Shown here: in pieces, positions 9,739-22,970 of the stretch
How positions within the stretch are numbered: position 1 is the stretch's first letter
How the letters are laid out: the number at the start of each line of letters is the position of its first letter
NCBI GenBank assembly: GCA_014905825.1
Contig: JACGCN010000009.1
Coordinates: 1,116,001 to 1,180,000 of the forward strand
Length of the DNA: 64,000 bases
Reading direction: 5' to 3'
Origin: Lyophyllum atratum
Lineage: Eukaryota; Basidiomycota; Agaricomycetes; Agaricales; Lyophyllaceae
Position numbers and translations under genes: made by a program
Notes under the pieces: model-generated
What the model was told of the DNA's origin: nothing
What the model saw: only the letters and a program-made list of their open reading frames with translations
Databases searched by the model: none

Positions 9739-11176
9739 ATGCCAACCGCGGCAGCGACCCTCCGTGCCTCCCTGGAGAAGCACAATAACACCTTCGAGTC
9801 ACTCTTGAAACTAATCCCTGCTAAATACTACATCGTCCAGGACCAGACCGAAGAACAAGTACTCCAACAAAATTCTCCTCATAATCCCAGACTCACTCTA
9901 CATCTCGTCTCACAGGCCTCAAAATACCAGAAGCACAGCAAGAAGCAAAATGCACCAAAGCAGGCCATAAAGGAGGCGACTAAAAAGGCCAAACGCGAGA
10001 AGGTTTTCCTATCCTGCCGGCCTCCCAAAAATTCTAACAACTGACGACCACAATTCAGCTCGATCCCGCGAATAATAAATCCATTGTCGACCTGCAGAAC
10101 GAAGCCTCTTCTGCCCAAAAACCCGAGAAAAAGGGTAAGCGCAAGGCTGCCCCCGTCCCATCCGACGACGACGAGAGCGACGAGGACGGCATGGGCATGG
10201 ATGTCGACGTCGATCTAGCCGACGAGGATGAGGAGCTCGTGCCTATGCCCGCCTCCGGGGGTATCGGCTCCGTACGGGATAAGCTGTACGCCCGGATGGC
10301 GCAGCTCCGTCGCGGTAGTGGTGGTGGGGAGAGTGGCGGGCGCGACGAACTGCTGGAGGAGCGGAGGCGGCAGCGGGCGGCAATGCGCGAGCGGCGGCGG
10401 AAAGAGACGAAGGAGAGGATCCGAAGGGAGGAGGAGATGAAAGGGAAGAAGGGTGGCAAGGAGAAGGATAGTGGCAAGGAGAGGAGAGAGGCGAGGGAGA
10501 AGGGTAATCAGACGAAGGTACATCTTTTCCTCTTTCAGTTTGACTGCCTTTCTCATGTTTACCCACCATATACCGTGCAGACCCAGCTCCTTGTCCCCGA
10601 CGCCGACTCTCGACAAGCACAGCATGGGCCCCAATCCACCCTCACCACTGTTGCATTCTCCTCCCTGACAGGGGACTCCTCAAAAAAGGCTCAGCAACTA
10701 AAGAAGGCTACTTCCTCAAACGCTCAGCAAGCCTTAGAGCAACTCTCTGCACGGAAAGAAAAACTTTCCTCTCTTCCTGCTGAAAAGCGGAAGGAGATTG
10801 AGGAGCGCGAGAAGTGGGAAAAGGCGGGTGCGCGGATGGAGGGTGTGAAGGTGCACGACGACGAGGGACGGCTGAAGAAGGCGGTCAAACGAAAGGAAAA
10901 AGAGAAAGGGAAGAGCAAGAAGGAGTGGTATGTGTCCTTTCACTTTTTTTGATCTGTGGTGCTGACGCTATGTGTGTCCCCAGGGATGACCGCAAGGAGC
11001 AAGTCGGCGCCGCCATGGCGGCGAAACAAAAGAAACGCACAGACAACATCGCGATGCGTAACGAGCGCAAGGCCGACAAGCGGAAAGGTGTCGGAAAGAA
11101 GGCCAAAGCGCGCCCGGGCTTTGAGGGCAAGGCCTATGGAAAGGGCAAGGGCGGCGGCAAGGGAAAGGGGAAGTAG
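9739..11176 (+). CDS. RRP14: SURF6/Rrp14-family nucleolar ribosome-biogenesis protein
   Basis: Rrp14/SURF6 proteins act in the nucleolus in rRNA processing and ribosome assembly (family knowledge). The ATG at 9739 starts [20 protein letters not shown], followed by [11 protein letters not shown] and a basic [20 protein letters not shown] block. Later exons give [19 protein letters not shown], an acidic stretch, [15 protein letters not shown], a long charged coiled region, and the SURF6 core ([14 protein letters not shown], split by an intron from the DDRKEQ and [18 protein letters not shown] parts). It ends in a Gly/Lys-rich tail with TAG at 11174-11176. Introns interrupt near 9865, 10006, 10518 and 10927. 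Low-complexity basic and acidic regions are normal for this family. It converges on the acetyl-CoA synthetase gene. Confidence 0.88.
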
Positions 11177-11440
11177 TCGACTTCGCTATGCTTTACGATC
11201 AATTTATTGCTCTAACTTCACGGGGACTTGACCCAGCTAGGTCTATTTTCACATCTGAAAGTTGCTCGTCGCACCACGACCAAGATATAAGAACTACCCA
11301 TAAAAATTCCGGATATGCAGGTGTAGAGGTACAAGAGCTAACACAATCCCAGTTTTCGTTTTCTTCCTTCCAAGTCCATCATTCCGGGTCCATATACGTT
11401 CCCAAACGAATCTCACAGCCATTAAAAACAAAGCGCAAGG

Positions 11441-14125
11441 CTATCCACTCTCGGCCACCTTCTTCTTGATAACGTCGACGACGCCAGGCTCTGCAACAGT
11501 GCTAAGATCCCCGAGTTGATCACCCTCACCGGCGACGATCTTGCGCATGATACGACGCATGATCTATACATTCCCAGAGAGCACATCAGCATCTATTCAA
11601 GTACGAACACCCCAGATGGACATCGAGGACGCACCTTGCCACTGCGCGTCTTCGGCAGATCGCTGACCACAAAGATCTTCTTCGGCGCCGCAAACGGCCC
11701 AATCACCTTGCGAACCTGGAGCACCAGCTCCTTCACCAGGTCTGTCTCGTTGTTCGGGTCATACGCGAACTCCCTGCAGTCGATACCCCGTCGTCAATCA
11801 CCGGGGGGTATGTTTTAAGCAAGACGACATACGGTTTGAGAGTGACAAATGCAAATACGGCTTGTCCAGTCAGCTCGTCTGCAGTTCCAATGACTGCCCC
11901 AACACTTTCAGCTCCTCCAAGCAACGAAAAAATGGTCACGCACCAGCGGTCTCAGCAACACCCTTGTGCATGATAAGTGCCGACTCGATCTCTGCCGTCG
12001 ATAGGCGATGTCCCGAGACGTTGATCACATCTACCATAGAACCTCCCCGTCAGCCTCACGATATTGCACTAGAATACAGAGAGAGCCCACCGTCAATACG
12101 ACCCTTAATCCAGATGTATCCGTGCTCGTCCCGTGCGGCACCATCGCCCGTGTAGAACATGCCAGGATACGGCTGGAGGCGCCACATGGTCAACTATCGG
12201 TATTCTTGAAATGAACCAAGGGAAGACGCACCGACATATAGGTATCGATATACCGTTTATGGTCCTGGTAGATCGTGCGCGCGACTGACGGCCATGGGTT
12301 CTTCAACGCCAACACGCCCTCAACATTGTTTCCTTCCAGCTCCTACAGCCGGCACCCAGATTAACAATCACATACGAGAAAAGGAGGGGGGAGCAGAAAC
12401 GTACCACGCCTGTAACGGGATCCAGGATAGCCGGCTCGATACCAAAGAATGGCACTGTCGCCGCGCCAGGCTTCGTTTCGATCGCACCTGGGAAAGGCGT
12501 CACCACGATCGAGCCGGTCTCCGTCTGCCTGATTATCCATCACCTGGTGAAACCCCTGAAAACAGAAAGGGAAAGGGGCACTCACCAGAACGTATCGACG
12601 ATAGCACACTCCTTCCTTCCAACATGCTCATTGTACCAGTGCCATGCTTCGGGGTTGATCGGCTCACCAACACTACCGAGCACGCGGAGGGTCGAAAGAT
12701 CATGTCCCTCGACGTGGTGTGCGCCTAAACACACATTTCACATCAGCCTCATATCCAGAAAGTGAACAAATGCGTAAAACTCACCGAGGCGGCGCAAGAG
12801 ACGGATCGCAGTCGGCGCCGAGTAGAACTGGGTGAGTTTGTGTTTGGACACAGTCTCCCAGTAGCGCGATGGCGTTGGGTATACAGGGGTGGACTCGAAG
12901 ACGGTCGTTGTTACGCCATTCGCGAGGGGGCCGTAGATGATGTACCTGTTGCGCGGGGTAAGTCAATCATGTCTTAACCTCAAATGAGGAGCTTAGACGT
13001 ACGTGTGCCCAGTGATCCAGCCGATGTCGGCCATGCATGCGAAGCGGTCATCGGGATGCACGTCGAACACGTACTTGACAGTGAGGGCGGCGCAGAGGAG
13101 GTACCCACCGGTGGTGTGCACGACACCCTTGGGCTTCCCGGTCGAGCCGGAGGTCTACCGTCATGCAGCATCAATCAGAAGCTGCCCGGATCAAGGAAGG
13201 ATGTTCAACGTACATAAAGGATGAAGAGCGGATCCTCGGACGCCATGACCTCAGGCGGACAGTAGCTCGGCACGCGATCAACTTCCTCATGCCACCACTT
13301 GTCGCGACCCTCTGTCCAGGCCACTTTGTTCCCTGTGCGCTTCAGGACCAATACATGTTCCACAAGCGGGCAGTCTTTAAGCGCGCTATCCACGATCGCC
13401 TTGGTCGCGATCGTCTTGCCTCCACGCCGGCCCTCGTCAGACGTTATGACAAAGCGCGAAGAGCAATCCTGCACGCGGTCACGCAGGGACTCGGCGGAGA
13501 AGCCAGCAAAGACAACGGAGTGTACCGCACCGATACGCGCGCAGGCGAGGAAGGCAGCGACGGCGTGCCAAGTCATGGGAAGGTAAACAGACACAGTGTC
13601 ACCCTTCTTGATGCCGTACTTTTTGAGCACGTTTGCGATGCTCGAGACTTCCCGGAGGAGTTCGGCGTATGTCACCTCGCGGCCCTCGCCAGGCTCGTCG
13701 GCCTCATAGATGATCGCGGTCTGTGCATATTGTCAGATCGGTGTAACGGCAGTACCAATTAGTGGTCGAACCTTGTTGGGATGCTTAAATGCCCAACGGT
13801 CGACACAGTTGTAGGAAGCGTTAAGACCGCCTTCCGGGAACCAGGCGATGTCGCCTGTCTGGAATCCGCCAGATCGCACAGTCTGGAAAGGGCGATCCCA
13901 GTAGAGGGTCTCGCGGGCGACCTATGCCAGGTCAGCGTCGGTAATCGGAGGTAGGATGAACAGTACCTTCGCCCACCACGCGTCGGATTCATGGCCGACA
14001 GTCTCTGCATGGGCTGCGTGGTAGTCGTCGATGTGTGGGCCGATGTGCGGTGTCTTTAGCCCGTTGGCGAGGCGTGGTGCGATAGGGTGCTTAGGGACGG
14101 AGCTGGGTGCTACTTCGTCGGCCAT
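11441..14125 (-). CDS. ACS1: Acetyl-coenzyme A synthetase
   Basis: The enzyme ligates acetate to CoA with ATP through an acetyl-AMP intermediate. The ATG at 14125 starts [20 protein letters not shown]. The exon at 13205-13675 holds [20 protein letters not shown] and [15 protein letters not shown]. The AMP-binding loop [10 protein letters not shown] lies just across the intron at about 13150. Further exons give the [16 protein letters not shown] region, the [18 protein letters not shown] segment near 12500, the [20 protein letters not shown] hinge region near 12050, and PKTRSGKIMRRI with the conserved catalytic lysine near 11630. The stop TAG is at 11441-11443. Ten or more short introns are present. 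All signature motifs are seen, so it should be active. Fungal orthologues are named facA, acuA or ACS1; targeting was not determined. Confidence 0.95.
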
Positions 14126-15469
14126 GGGGGTTAGTGGGGAAGAGGGATGACGGGGAAATGGTTTTATCAAGAACGAGTGTGGTAACAAATAGGGGCAAAC
14201 TCCCAAAGGAGAATGGCGGGATCGGATGTGATCTCGTTATTCATTTTGATCACTTGCTCATGCTCCCCCGCATTTTGCAGGCGCCTTAACCACATCTATC
14301 ACGCTGGGCACTTACTTAGGGTCCCGTAACTGCATCCATGAAGGCTGTCAGACGGAGTTAGGTCGGTCCTCGGCCAGTATCCCACCTCCTATAGGTATTC
14401 AATAGGACGCGCCCATATCCGCTTGGCGCGGGGTTCGTGGATGTGGGGTAACCTCTCAGACTCGTGACTAGATACTATGATGAAGACAAGTCGATACGTC
14501 GTCTCGTAGAGGGAATGGTTACCAGTGTACCACCTCTCACATACCTTGCTGGGCTATAAACGAGAGTGGGCATCATGAAGGCCGGGCCGCGCTGCCCCTT
14601 TCGCCGCTCCAGGTGGATTTATCCGAAGGAATGCCGTTGTCCCGCTCAGACTGTGTACAGTGTACACCGAAGGGTATGCGAGCTAACAGTTTGGGGCGGC
14701 ACCAAGATTTACGGCTGAATTCAAGCAGCATGCGGTTAAGTTTAGCCGTGGATGAGTTGGACATTTATAACAGGAGCTGTATTTGATAGCAACTTCAAGC
14801 TATTCCGCCACAGACAGCGTGATGCATGCAACTGGGCCACCACCTCCTGATGTTACAACATCGAGCAGAGGAGACCGTCTGCATCATACGATCGACATAT
14901 CACTTCCAAGTTCCAGGAGCCGGAAGACCGATCCCCAAGCCGGAGAGGTTAATCAGTCTTCCGACGCGGCAGCTGCGTGTGCGGCGAAAGGAAGCCGATG
15001 ACGTTGACGATCGGTACATGACTACGGCGGGTAGCGTATGTAGAACTTGAAGGGCGAGCGAGGGCTACCACGCTCGGGTGCGGCAGGGTTCAGCTAGGGA
15101 GAACTGGACACGCCTCCATGGCACACAATAATGGGTGATGACTAGTACAAGAGCCCCAACGTATGAATTGCGTATGAAATCCTAAAAATGGACGGGGCCG
15201 AGCTCGACCTGCCCGATGGTGTAGAGACACTCGGCGAGAGACCTCCTATGAGCTTGGTATGCCATCACTGTATCCCACATTCCGCATGTGGGCTGCAGAA
15301 TCCTGCAAGGTCTATATAAGTTACCACATTAGCGGCAAGTACTGCTTGTTCCCTATCCAGGTGGCCTCCGACACTTAGCACTCGTCTGGAAGTCTTCCAC
15401 TGAATTAGATATAGCACATACTAGGTATACAAAGAGCAACTAACGAGAGCAAAAATGGATAGCGCACCA
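14126..15469. other. 1.3-kb intergenic stretch, no gene seen
   Basis: This lies between the 5' end of acetyl-CoA synthetase and the 3' end of the CM1-domain gene. Only short overlapping ORFs without recognisable protein features are present. No tRNA fold or repeat was recognised. The left part must hold the acetyl-CoA synthetase promoter. Confidence 0.5.
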
Positions 15470-18400
15470 CTACTTTGGAGTCAAAGAACCAGAAACCTTG
15501 TTCGTTTCAATCACCTCTGCCAGCTGCTGATTTCGCTTCTGCGCAAGCTCAAACTGCCGTTGAATGCTCCTAAGGCCAGTTAGGAACATAGAAATAGAAC
15601 GGGAGGATGGGGAAAGACATACTTGAGATTATTCTCTAGCTCGGCCACCCTCTCCTTACCCCCCTGCCGTTCCCTCTTGACTCTCTCCTCCGCAGCCTTC
15701 AGCCTCGCCTCATACTCCTTTACCCGTGCCTCCCACTTCGCATCCGCCAATGCGCTCTTCTGGTTCGAAGCCGCCGCCTTTTCCTCAGTCGCAAGCAGTT
15801 GGTTCTGTGCGTTATTGAGCCGGCGCTCTGCATTGACCGCCCGAGTGGCCAATGAGCGTACTTCCATCGCGTCCGATTGGCCTGGACGCTTGATACTGGA
15901 AAGCTGGATCGCCATCTCTGCATTCGTGGCCTACACATAAACATCAGATGGGATTATACTGGTAACTCAAAAAACGCACCTTGATAGCCTCGAGCTCGCC
16001 TTCCTTGGTAGCCAGCTTCCGCCGCCACGTAACCTTGGTCTCGGCGTACGCTTTAACACTCGCCTCGAACTTGTCTATTTGTTTCCACCGATGGTCGAGT
16101 TGCTTCCTCATGTCATTCAGCTTCTCCGAATAGCTCCCTTCCACCTCTTTACACCGTTTATCGAACTGCAGCTGAATCTGACTGAGCGCCTTCAGCCTTG
16201 TGATGAGGTTGTCGTGAAACACGCTAAAGTTAGTGAAAGGTTTCGTTTCCGCCTGCCCGCTCTTCTTCTACTTGCGCACCCAAATCAGGACAACGTAAAC
16301 CCATAAATGCACCACTCTCACCGGTGTCTTATCCACCCCCAGGATCTTGTCCATATACTGATAGATCGTCAAAAGCAACGTATTCCGCTCCGTCAACTGA
16401 TCTCGGTACTGGCTTTCCGCACTCAGCAGCGACCTCTGGTCCTTGGACAGCCTCTGTTCCAGATCGGCCACTTTTGCCTTGAACGCCACCACCTCTCCCT
16501 CTGCCGTCCTTAACGTCCCTTGAACGCCATCCAGCTTGTCCGAGATGTTTAGCTTCGCTTGCATCTGCGCCGCGAGCTGGCTCGCCAAATCCCTGTTCTC
16601 GGCATGCAACTTGTCCAACGCGCCATCCCGATCCCGGCCCTTGGAGTCCCTGTCGTCTAGCTCCTTCCTGGCACGCGTCAGTTCGTTCTCGACCCGCTCC
16701 AAATCACGCTTCAGCCGATCCGCCTCGAGCTGCAGCGAGAACCGCGCCGTCGTATGTGTCTCCCCAAGGCTCTTCGACTCGGCCTCTACCGTCTGCAAAG
16801 CAGTTTGCACGGCCTGCAGATCAGATTCTCGTTGGCTGAGCAGCGACTGCACTCGAGCCAGATCATTCAAGGCGCTTTGAAGGGCAGATTCTTTGCCCTC
16901 AAGGGCGCGACGTTCACGGCGTATTTCGGCATCGTGGTCTTTATCGGCGGCATCGAGATCAGATTCAGCACGTTCCCGGGCCTGGCGCTCCCGCTGAAGT
17001 TCCTCAACCAAGTCGTCTACATGCCGCGCGAGCTCTTCCTGCCTAGTCCGATGCGCGTGGATTTCTGCACTACATGCTTCGTACAGTTCAGCCTTTTCCT
17101 GAAGTTGAGCCTTTAGGGATACGATTTTCTGCAGCGAAATGTCAGGAATTAATAGAAGCCAAAGATCAAGAAACACACCTCCTTGAGAGCTGCTGCCAAA
17201 GCTTCAAGCCTTTCTCGTTCTGCCTCCTCTTCTTCCTGCATACGTTCACTCTCCTCCTTTAGCCGATCGTTCTCGTCTTCCATGGCATATATCTGCCCAG
17301 AGAGCTTCTCCATCGCGTTGTTCAGTCCTTCGATCTTAGCATCCTTCCGCTCACTCTGCTCTTCCAAGTGTGCGAAAGTAGCCTCAAACTTTGCATGCAT
17401 ATGCTTCATATCAGCCTCGAGCTCCGAGATTTGAAGTCGAAGATCTTTCGATATTGCTTCCCCTTCGGCAAGCTCTGCTTCCCGTTCGGCGAGGTGCTAA
17501 CAAATGAATTAATGAGTATTGGATGGTCTTCGAAGGATAGACATACATCACGAAGTTCCTCTAACCCGCCCCTCGGCCTCCTCCTTCTCGCCTCGCCACT
17601 CATTTTCAACAATCCCGACGATACGCTGGTGTTCCGCCACAATGTCGTCAATTTCCCGGTTCTTCAACTCGATGTCGTCGTCCTTCTGCTGAAGTTCGAT
17701 AGTCGCCGCTGCCAATTTGTCCCGGAGCGCGTTGAGATCGTCCTCGGCGGCCTCTCTCTCCTCCCGCTCCTCCAAGATCTGCGCCCTACTCTCACTCCTT
17801 TCAAACGACTCCGCCTCCCTTCTCCTTTGGATATCCTCAATTTCCAGGCGAAGGGCATTGACCTCGTCCGCCAAATCGTCCTTCTCATCCTCCTTCTGGG
17901 CGATGATCTCCGCGTGCTCATCCAATCTCGCGCGGAGCTCCTCATTCTCAATCTCTAGTTCCTCTACTCTCCTCTTCAGCCTTTCCCTTCTTCCCTCTCC
18001 ATTTGAGCTCTCAGCAAGAGACTCGTCCCCCCTCCGCTCTACGATCTCCTTCAGCCGCTCGATTTCATCCATATTGTCTTCCAAGAGACCGCGAGCATTC
18101 TCCAACTCCTCCTCTAACTCGGCATTATGCGTCTCGAGCTCGCGCACGACCTCATCGTCTACGTCATCTCGCCGCCTTCTCCACTCCCGCAACTCGCGAT
18201 CTCGTTCCTCTAGCTTCTCCTCTAGCTCCCGCTCGCGATTGCGCGAGCCACCAGCGCGTTGAAGGCGATCCAACTCGCGTTCGAGTTCAAGAACGAGTTT
18301 CTTCAGCTTCTTCATCTCCATTCCGCGCTGCTGGACCTCAATCTTAAGATTGATGTTCTGCTTGAGGGCAGCATCTATCTGGTCCGGCGCGAGCTTTGCC

Positions 18401-18717
18401 AGCTGCTCCTCGAGGAAGTGAACGCGCAGCTTGATGCTAAAGTTCTCCTTCTTGAGATTATCGATGTGCTAGTAATGACGGGTTAGTAGACCAGATAATA
18501 TAACAGAAATTAAATGTACCTTTTCTTGGTCACGTAGCGTTAATGGAGCTCCTTTGGTGCCCGCGATGCTAGCTCGTGTCGTACGTTGCGGACGGGACGC
18601 CACAGGTGTGTCAGGGGCTTCACTCCACGACCTACTGCCTTCAGCACCAGGAGTGCCTAGTAAATCACTGCCGAGGGAGATGTCAGGGTGGCTGGTCATA
18701 GCCATCGAGACGGCCAT
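15470..18717 (-). CDS. CM1 (centrosomin N-terminal motif) coiled-coil microtubule-organising centre protein
   Basis: CM1 proteins (fungal Mto1, Pcp1, ApsB; animal centrosomin and CDK5RAP2) recruit gamma-tubulin complexes to spindle pole bodies and other organising centres. The ATG at 18717 begins a Ser/Thr-rich N-terminus, followed by the CM1 core: LTLRDQEK at the end of exon 1, joined across an intron to HIDNLKKENFSIKLRVHFLE. Almost all the rest (about 18470 to 15580) is heptad-like coiled coil rich in Glu, Arg, Leu and Lys. The last exon ends VIETNKVSGSLTPK with TAG at 15470-15472. Introns lie near 18510, 17520, 17150, 16250, 15945 and 15590. The length, about 1,000 residues, fits the family. 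Which fungal CM1 paralogue it represents was not resolved. It is divergent from CSN3. Confidence 0.88.
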
Positions 18718-18926
18718 GATGGGCGCGTGTGAGTAGTGTGAGTTGGTTATTGATTAGATCCTGTCTGCCGCCTTTGTTTGCCAACTTTGCCTGGATCAAA
18801 CGTGAGCTCGTTGTGCTCTCCGTCTTCCTCGATCGCAGCAGATATCCTCAACGACGATAGCAGACAAGATCATTAGAGATATCATAAAGGGGATCCGTCG
18901 TGTCTAGCAGCCAGCACCCACCATCC
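18718..18926. promoter_or_regulatory. Shared divergent promoter region of the CM1 gene and CSN3 (209 bp)
   Basis: The start codons at 18717 (minus) and 18927 (plus) are separated by 209 bp that must carry both promoters. No defined factor site was recognised. Confidence 0.55.
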
Positions 18927-20729
18927 ATGGCGCCCTCCTCGTCTGAATCCCTCGACAGCATCATCAACCAGATTACCACCTCCAACAACGTCGCGGCCCT
19001 CAACCACACGCTGCGCAATGCCATCCCCAAGGAATCGCGCGACACCATCCTCTCCAGCCCCTTGGCCAACAACCAAGATCCTCTCACCATCCTCGATATG
19101 CGCGAAAACACCCTCGGGGTCCTTTACATCCTGTACGTGCCCGATCCCCCTTTGTTTTGCATCAATTCAATGTCCCCATAGTGCTGCACGTCTGAACACA
19201 CCGAACGCACCTGCCCCGCCTCTGCAGCTCATCCGAGAATTCTGCCACACCTTCATCCCAGAACATGCAAGGCTAGCCCCCGACCGTGGTACGCACTCCC
19301 TTTCCCATCCCGATCGCTTTCTAGCACTCATCATATCGCCACCCAGTGACAGCTCTCGCGAAAGGCATCGTCCATCTCGCCAACTCCATGTCTAGTGTCC
19401 GTCCCCGCGTTCTCGTTACCGCGGCGTGTCACTAACCGCAGCCCATGCACACAGCCTACAATCGCCATAGAGCCACTATCTGATCTCGTACGGCGCTACC
19501 CGCCCGACGCGTCCTACCTCACCGCACTTCATCCTCTCTTCGCTCTCGTACGTCTTCCCTAAATTGTCTCATCCTAAAATATATTTGCAACTGACGCAGC
19601 CCCAAGGCCTGTGTCACCACCTACAGCTACACCGCCCTGCTCCCGGTCCTCGCCTCCCCGATTACTAACATCGACCTGTCAATCGCGCCAGACCTAGGTT
19701 ACAACGATAACCTGACCTACCATTACCTCGGTGGTATAGCTCTCACCATGCTTGAGCGCTGGGGCGCCGCCGAGGAGTTCTTCGAGATCTGCGTAAGCAG
19801 CCCCGGCGTAGTGCCCGCCGCCCTCCAGCTTGAGGCGTTGAAGAAGTTGAAGTTGGTGCAGCTGATCGCAACAGGGAAGGTAACTAACCATCTTTTCCTA
19901 GCTGAAAGTGAATGTGTTGATAGGATAGATCTATAGACCGCGCCACTGCCAAAGTACACACACCCACTCCTACCACGACTCCTCAAGAACACGCCATACA
20001 ATGCTTTCATCAACTCCTACCCACACGACGTTGACATCCTCACCGAGATCTTGCAGCGGGAGGCCCCCCTCTTTGCCACGGTCCGTCACGCTTACATTTT
20101 CGCTCCTTCCTATCATGATAAGGGCTAACACCGTGTAACAGGAGAAGACGACCGGCCTGCTTCAGCAAGCCCTTGCACGCACGCCGCGTTGGACGCTCAA
20201 GAAGCTCACCGCAACATACGTCACGCTCGGCCTAGCGGATATCGCGCGTGCCGTCCGGAGCGAGTCGGAGGAGGAAGTGCGCGAACTGATCTTAAGCATG
20301 GTGAGTACCGGTTTCTCATTATACTACATTCTGCCGAATCTGGCCTTTCTGTCTTTAAAACACGAAATCTTAACACATACTCGCATAGATCGAATCTGGC
20401 GATATCGCAGCACAAATCTCAGCAGATGGGACCGTCACATTCTCGGATCCCGCTCCAACATTTACGACAGCACAAGTCGACGCAGTCCTCGCAGATGTCC
20501 AGGCGCAAGCTGCCGCACTCAGTGAGCTCGAGCGCGAGGTCAGCCGAAGCAAGGAGTTTTTGGGCAAGGTGCGTTTTCGTCCTTTATGAATTAATACTTC
20601 TGGGCTAATGATCGTGGATCGCAGGCTGTAAAGAACAGGGAGGAGGCAGCGTGGGTCGCACAGACGGACGAGGAGGTGTTCTCACTTAATGCCGCGGGTA
20701 TTTGGGCGGAGGATGCGGTGTTTACGTGA
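18927..20729 (+). CDS. CSN3: COP9 signalosome complex subunit 3
   Basis: CSN3 is a PCI-domain subunit of the COP9 signalosome, which removes Nedd8 from cullins. The ATG at 18927 starts MAPSSSESLDSIINQITTSN. Exons join to give a helical-repeat protein with YHYLGGIALTMLERWGAAEE, FFEICVSSPG and QLEALKKLKLVQLIATGK, then PLPKYTHPLLPRLLK and a PCI/winged-helix region (LTATYVTLGLADIARAV, EVRELILSMIESGDIAAQIS). A C-terminal helix follows, with TGA at 20727-20729. The GG-hydrophobic-ERW block and LPKYT segment are typical of CSN3. Seven or more introns are present, at about 19132, 19286, 19394, 19550, 19878, 20079 and 20300. No disruption was seen. Confidence 0.87.
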
Positions 20730-20897
20730 TGCCTTGGGATTGGGGGAGGACTGGCTTTCGCGCTATCGTTCTTTTGATATCTGCTGTACTACATTCACAT
20801 TGAATTTAACACTGGGCCATTGAGCTTCTTGTACCATACGACGTCGCCTAGCGATACACGGTGAAGATGAGCGCTAGCAGGGTAGTAGGAGAGCAAA

Positions 20898-22677
20898 TTA
20901 TATATCCCAGTAGCCTAAACCTTTAAGTCGAGTACGACGTTGAACGTTCACAGTCACGGGGCTGAAATCATAGATGAAATCTTCGGTTTCCATCTCTGTT
21001 GTCGTCAACACGAAACCAGCGGGCCGCGTCTCGGAGTCATGGGTATAGGGCTCGAGTTCCTTGTCGACACGGTCTAAAAACCGCTCAATATTTTTCCTCG
21101 CTACACCATCGGGAGCATCGGGAGGATCTGGCTCTGCGTAGACGGTGACGTTGACCGCCTTCAGCGATTGGCGCCATGATAAGACGAGGTCTATAAAAGG
21201 GCGTGGGGAGACTGGCTGGAGCATCTCGCCGTCTTCAACACGAACGGCGGTGGCAAATGAGGCGAGCTTAGGCAGAGAGGGTCCAGAGCTCATGTCGCCA
21301 ACTCCGTTCAACAGAGCTCCGAAGAGCGCTTCATAATCATAATTGTGGCGTGGAAGGTCAACGCCAAAATTTTCCAATGAAGGGCATGTAGCAAGGAATT
21401 CAACGAGTTCGGGGATGTCGATGTCGACACGGGCGAGGGAAAGGCACCGTAAGGACTTTGTTGATGTATTTCGAAGAAGGTGTCCAACTGGGAGACCCTC
21501 CCAATAGTCATCAGTGGAAAGGGACAACTCTTGAAGGGAGGGGAACACGAGGTTTCGAAGCATTTTGAGGGAAGGTAAATCGTTCTTGATGGAAAAAGTC
21601 AGCTCGAGAGTGGATAGATAGTCATAGGTGATGGGGGCGGGCGGGAGCTTTATGGGCTTGTCGGTGGTCTCGATGAGGAAACTTGCACTGCGAAGGTTTC
21701 GACCTCGGCAAAATCCAGCATGCCATATGTCCGAGGGCAGCTCGTTTTGCATTTTCGAGTGAGTGAGTTGATCCCAGGGAAGGGCGATATTGACCGGCTC
21801 TCCAGGAGACCTTAACTCGAGGAAAACCGTGTGTAGATGTGAGGAGGATGACAAGTCAAGGTATAACTGGAACGGAGCATAAAATCTATCGTTGGCGGAG
21901 AGCGATATCGTCTGTAACAGGGGAAAGCTTCCAGGCTCCCGGACGAGTAGGGGTACAAGGGATAGTGCGTACTGCACGCGGATCTCTAGGTGAGATAGGC
22001 GATCCAAGTATGGAACGAGTCCTACGAAATCTGAGCGGTGTAAGCCAAGTGATGTCGATCGCACTGTGAGGCTCAGCGGGAGCCGCTTGGTACGTTGGAA
22101 CCACCAAGGAATTAGCCATTCCAATTCAGGATTCAAACGCCAGACACGACTGTATCTGTCGGCGCTGATAGAGAGGTTTGTCCATAGTGTGGCATTTCCC
22201 AGGCACGCACTTCTCCAACTCGAGCAAACTCGACTGATGCTGAGCAAGGGGATTACGTCTGAATTTTCATCCACGCAATACTTGAAGATTTCCAATAGCA
22301 CGTCTAGCGGGAGGAGCCTAGCGGGCGTTCGAAAGGCCCGGTAAAAGTCTCGCTCGTCCTCCAGTCGACTTCGTTTTACTGTGAGAGAATATCTCGTGTC
22401 CCTCAATTGGTGCATCCTCTCGCGGATTTCGTTGATTTCGTGCTGAAGTACGGATATTTTTCCATCTTCGACCGCGATTGCAGAATCTTCATGCAATATT
22501 GCAGCATTAAGCACATCTATGGCAGATTGCAATATTTCGGAATGAGTTTCGGAGGGACGAAGGTTGGTGCGGATGAGGCTGTTGGTGACTGAAGTCGCTT
22601 CTTCTTTCCTGATTTGCTATACCAAGGTCAGCAAGAACAGGCCAAGAATTAAGGGGTGTACGCACGTCTTCTTCCAT
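20898..22677 (-). CDS. F-box domain protein with leucine-rich C-terminal region
   Basis: F-box proteins bridge Skp1-cullin-1 ubiquitin ligases to substrates. I place the start at 22677: a 12-nt first exon (22666-22677, MEED) and a 49-nt intron (22617-22665, GTGCGT...TATAG) joined in phase to QIRKEEATSVTNSLIRTNLR. Residues about 35-90 form a coiled coil (INEIRERMHQLRDTRYSLTV). The F-box core follows: RLLPLDVLLEIFKYCVDE and SRVCSSWRSACLGNATLWTN. About 400 residues of irregular leucine-rich sequence follow to TAA at 20898. This coiled coil plus F-box plus LRR layout is common in large expanded agaricomycete families. The substrate is unknown. The frame from 22616 to 20898 is a single uninterrupted exon. 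Confidence 0.85.
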
Positions 22678-22970
22678 GACTCGCTGGCTAGTAATGGTCT
22701 ACCTGTGTTGATGTTCGGGAGGTTTCAGTGAATGTGGTGAATGGGCGGAAGTTATATCGCACCAGTATTCGTCGGTGGGTCCCAGCAGCAGCCCAAACGC
22801 TCCCAGTTACTTTGAAACGGACTTCAACACCGGACCCGGAGCTTTAAGTTGTGCCAAACGACTATCGGGCTCTATCGGGTATCCATATGCATGGAGCCTC
22901 TGTCGAGATCAAAATTTCAATGCATGGACGAGACCTTATCCGTCTTGACCTCATGATCAATAGGGGCTAT

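Noticed and set aside
12294..12728. Plus-strand frame of 144 residues
   Set aside because: It overlaps acetyl-CoA synthetase exons that carry conserved motifs on the opposite strand.
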